From: Acetobacteraceae bacterium
GTDB lineage: Bacteria; Pseudomonadota; Alphaproteobacteria; Acetobacterales; Acetobacteraceae
Assembly: GCA_027482245.1 (NCBI GenBank)
Contig: JAIXWG010000019.1
Span: 1-64,000 of the forward strand
Direction of reading: 5' to 3'
Length of the DNA: 64,000 bases
Under the pieces are notes generated by a model. That model did not search any database. It was not told where the DNA came from and saw only the letters and a program-made list of their open reading frames with translations. A program made the position numbers and the translations under genes. Within the stretch, counting starts at the first letter, position 1. Each line of letters begins with the position of its first letter. This document shows, piece after piece, positions 62,208 through 64,000 of this stretch.

Positions 62208-63052
62208 TCCGGCCGACCGCCCACCACCACCGGGCGATCGGGATCGGCGATCCAGGCGGACCAGGACCCCGGATACATCGACGCCTCCACCCCGATCGAG
62301 GCCAGCACCGCCACCGCATGCGCGGCCGAAATGCCCGCGCCGCAGGAGACGCCGACCGGCCGGCTGCCATCCGCGCCCAGCGCGGCATAGAGGTGCCGCA
62401 GCGTCTCTGACTCCGCGAAGGTGCCGGCCTCGGTCAGGTTGTCGATGGCCGGCGCGCTGACCGATCCCGGGATATGGCCGCGCCGCGGCTGCCCGGGCGC
62501 CACCGTCGCGCCGATGTAATTGGGCCGCACGCGCGAATCGAGCAACACCCCCTCCCGCGCCAGCCTCGCCGCGCCGTCGGCGTCCAGCACGCCGAGATGC
62601 CCTGCGGAGAGTACCACATCCCCGGGCGTCGGAGAACTCGGCGTGGTCACCGCCGAAAACCCCGCCGCCTGCCAGGCCGCGAAGCCGCCATCCAGCAGCC
62701 GCACATCGGCAATCCCCGCCCAGCGCAGCACCCACCAGCCGCGCCCGGCCACCAGGCAGCGGTCATGGTCATAGACGACCACCGCATCCCCCTGCCTGAT
62801 GCCCCAGCGCCGGGCGGCCTCCTGCAATGACGCGATCTCCGGCAGCGGCCGGCTGCCCTTCGTGCCGCCACCCGGGGAGGCCAATTCCGTCGGCAGGTCC
62901 ACGTCGATCGCGCCCGGGATGCGGGGCGCAGCCGCCATCTCCGCCGTCCGCGGGTTGCTGACGCAAAGGACGATCGGCGGGCGCGGCCCCTGCAGCAGCG
63001 CGGCCAGCGCGGGCGCGGTGACGAAAACCTGGTCGCGGGGGTCGGTGGCCAT
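62204..63052 (-). CDS. sseA: sulfurtransferase, 3-mercaptopyruvate type (rhodanese repeats)
   Basis: A 282-residue tandem-rhodanese protein. The active-site loop is SCGAGISA with Cys237, closer to the CG(S/A)G loop of 3-mercaptopyruvate sulfurtransferase than to the CRKG loop of thiosulfate enzymes. The inactive first domain holds VVYDHDRCLVAGRGWWVLRW. It moves a sulfane sulfur to an acceptor. In an operon with the MalY-type lyase, it may handle products of cysteine breakdown. Confidence 0.8.
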   Translation of the reverse strand: MATDPRDQVFVTAPALAALLQGPRPPIVLCVSNPRTAEMAAAPRIPGAIDVDLPTELASPGGGTKGSRPLPEIASLQEAARRWGIRQGDAVVVYDHDRCLVAGRGWWVLRWAGIADVRLLDGGFAAWQAAGFSAVTTPSSPTPGDVVLSAGHLGVLDADGAARLAREGVLLDSRVRPNYIGATVAPGQPRRGHIPGSVSAPAIDNLTEAGTFAESETLRHLYAALGADGSRPVGVSCGAGISAAHAVAVLASIGVEASMYPGSWSAWIADPDRPVVVGGRPE

Positions 63053-63137
63053 GGAATCTCCGGATCATCAGCGCCCGCCATCCTGCCCCGCGAAAGCCAG
63101 GGTTGCGAAGCGGGGGGGCGGGGTGCTCCCCTGGGCC

Positions 63138-64000
63138 ATGGCTGATCCGTCCCCTGGCGCGCTCGCCCTGCTGCGCCAGTTGCCCTTCGCGCTCTTCCTC
63201 GGCTCCCGGGTGATCTCGGCAATGGCCGTGCAGGTGCAGGTCGTCGCGGTGGGGTGGCAGGTCTACGACCTGACGGACAGCGCCTTCGCCCTCGGGCTGG
63301 TCGGGCTGGTGCAGTTCCTGCCCGTGCTGCTGCTGACGCCCCTGACCGGGGAGGTCGCGGACCGCTTCGACCGCCGCCTGGTCGTCGGCATCTGCCGCGC
63401 GCTGACGGGGCTCGCCGCGCTGGCGCTGACGCTCGCCAGCCATGGCGGCTGGGTGACCAGTTCCACCATCTTCGCCTTCGTGGCCGTCATCGGCGCGACA
63501 AGGGGCTTCGAGATGCCGGCCCAGCAGGCGCTGCTGGCGGGCGTGGTCCGGGCGCCGGACATGGCGCGCGCCACCGCCTTCTCCTCCTCCGCCAGCCAGG
63601 CGGCGACCATCGCGGGGCCGGCGGCGGGCGGGTTCCTCTACGCGCTGGGCGGGCCGGAGATCGCCTATGGCACGGCGGCGGGGGGCTTCCTGCTCGCCGC
63701 CCTCATGGCCTTCGCCATCCGCACCGCGCCGCGCCAGGGCATCCGCGGGCGCGTGACGATGGAGAACCTGCTCTCCGGCCTCGTCTTCGTGCGCACGCGC
63801 CCGATCCTGCTCGGCGCCGTCTCGCTCGACATGATGGCGGTGCTGCTGGGGGGTGCCGCGGCGCTGCTGCCGATCTATGCGCGGGACATCCTGCAGACCG
63901 GTCCCTGGGGCCTCGGCATCCTGCGTGCCGCGCCGGCCGTTGGCGCCTTGGGGATGTCGCTGCTGCTGGCCTGGGTGCCGCTGGGCGGCAAGGCCGGGCG
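63138..64000 (+). CDS. MFS transporter (MFS_3/EntS-like), cut by the window end
   Basis: The first 287 residues are visible, with no stop before the right edge. FALFLGSRVISAMAVQVQVVAVGWQVYDLTDSAFALG and the loop GEVADRFDRRLVVGIC are typical of the MFS_3 exporter group. At least seven membrane helices are seen. ATG 63138 is the first reasonable start, 85 bases from the divergent sulfurtransferase. The substrate is unknown. Confidence 0.8.
   Translation, partial: MADPSPGALALLRQLPFALFLGSRVISAMAVQVQVVAVGWQVYDLTDSAFALGLVGLVQFLPVLLLTPLTGEVADRFDRRLVVGICRALTGLAALALTLASHGGWVTSSTIFAFVAVIGATRGFEMPAQQALLAGVVRAPDMARATAFSSSASQAATIAGPAAGGFLYALGGPEIAYGTAAGGFLLAALMAFAIRTAPRQGIRGRVTMENLLSGLVFVRTRPILLGAVSLDMMAVLLGGAAALLPIYARDILQTGPWGLGILRAAPAVGALGMSLLLAWVPLGGKAG

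Overview
The window is about 70% G+C. Its coding style, with ATGA/GTGA overlaps, many tripartite-tricarboxylate (Bug/TctC) binding proteins, a PhoX-type phosphatase and an IS427-group IS5 element, fits an alphaproteobacterium of the Acetobacteraceae (Roseomonas-like). This placement is inferred from gene content, not from a marker gene. No rRNA, tRNA, CRISPR or phage genes were seen. Genes are dense, with no gene-free stretch above about 300 bases.

Layout. 1-1000: tail of a gene and a complete IS5-family element. 1000-5330: FkbM methyltransferase, orphan lipoprotein, two hotdog thioesterases with a TctC protein, histidine phosphatase. 5330-9270: minus-strand sulfonate-type ABC transporter plus flavin monooxygenase. 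9538-12605: copper amine oxidase and branched-chain aminotransferase. 12636-15714: receiver/degenerate-kinase protein and a HerA-like ATPase. 15782-18477: gamma-glutamyltransferase and 2-hydroxyacid dehydrogenase. 18536-24630: minus-strand peptide-type ABC operon (with a permease-ATPase fusion) ending in a creatininase-family gene. 24736-29775: minus-strand polyamine-type ABC operon headed by a class IV aminotransferase. 29878-34180: amidase, two TctC proteins and an SMP-30 lactonase. 34188-35936: DEAD-box helicase.

36020-44304 is the most coherent unusual block. One five-gene minus operon (CaiB-type CoA transferase, CitE-like lyase, AtzG-like small protein, AtzE-like amidase, TctC) diverges from a PuuE-type cyclic amidase. 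A second TctC gene diverges from an isochorismatase-family amidohydrolase and a GntR/UTRA regulator. Both divergent regions carry the same promoter-operator block: TTGACC, 18 bases, a weak -10, and an overlapping palindrome TTGT(A/C)CGGACAA. I read this as one GntR-controlled regulon for uptake and breakdown of a cyclic imide- or ureide-like compound: ring opening by the PuuE-type enzyme, amide removal by the isochorismatase/amidase, then CoA activation and C-C cleavage. The substrate is inferred.

44368-47782: OxyR-like LysR regulator without the resolving cysteine, and a convergent autotransporter. 47985-58883: organic- or sugar-acid catabolism (class II aldolase, TctC proteins, a TctA-TctB fusion permease, PrpF/oxalomesaconate tautomerase-like isomerase, two Ldh-family dehydrogenases, uronate-dehydrogenase-like enzyme, MBL hydrolase). 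59091-64000: Tat-exported PhoX phosphatase, MalY/PatB-type lyase, 3-mercaptopyruvate-type sulfurtransferase and the start of an MFS transporter. Eight TctC-type binding proteins occur here with only one TctA-type permease.
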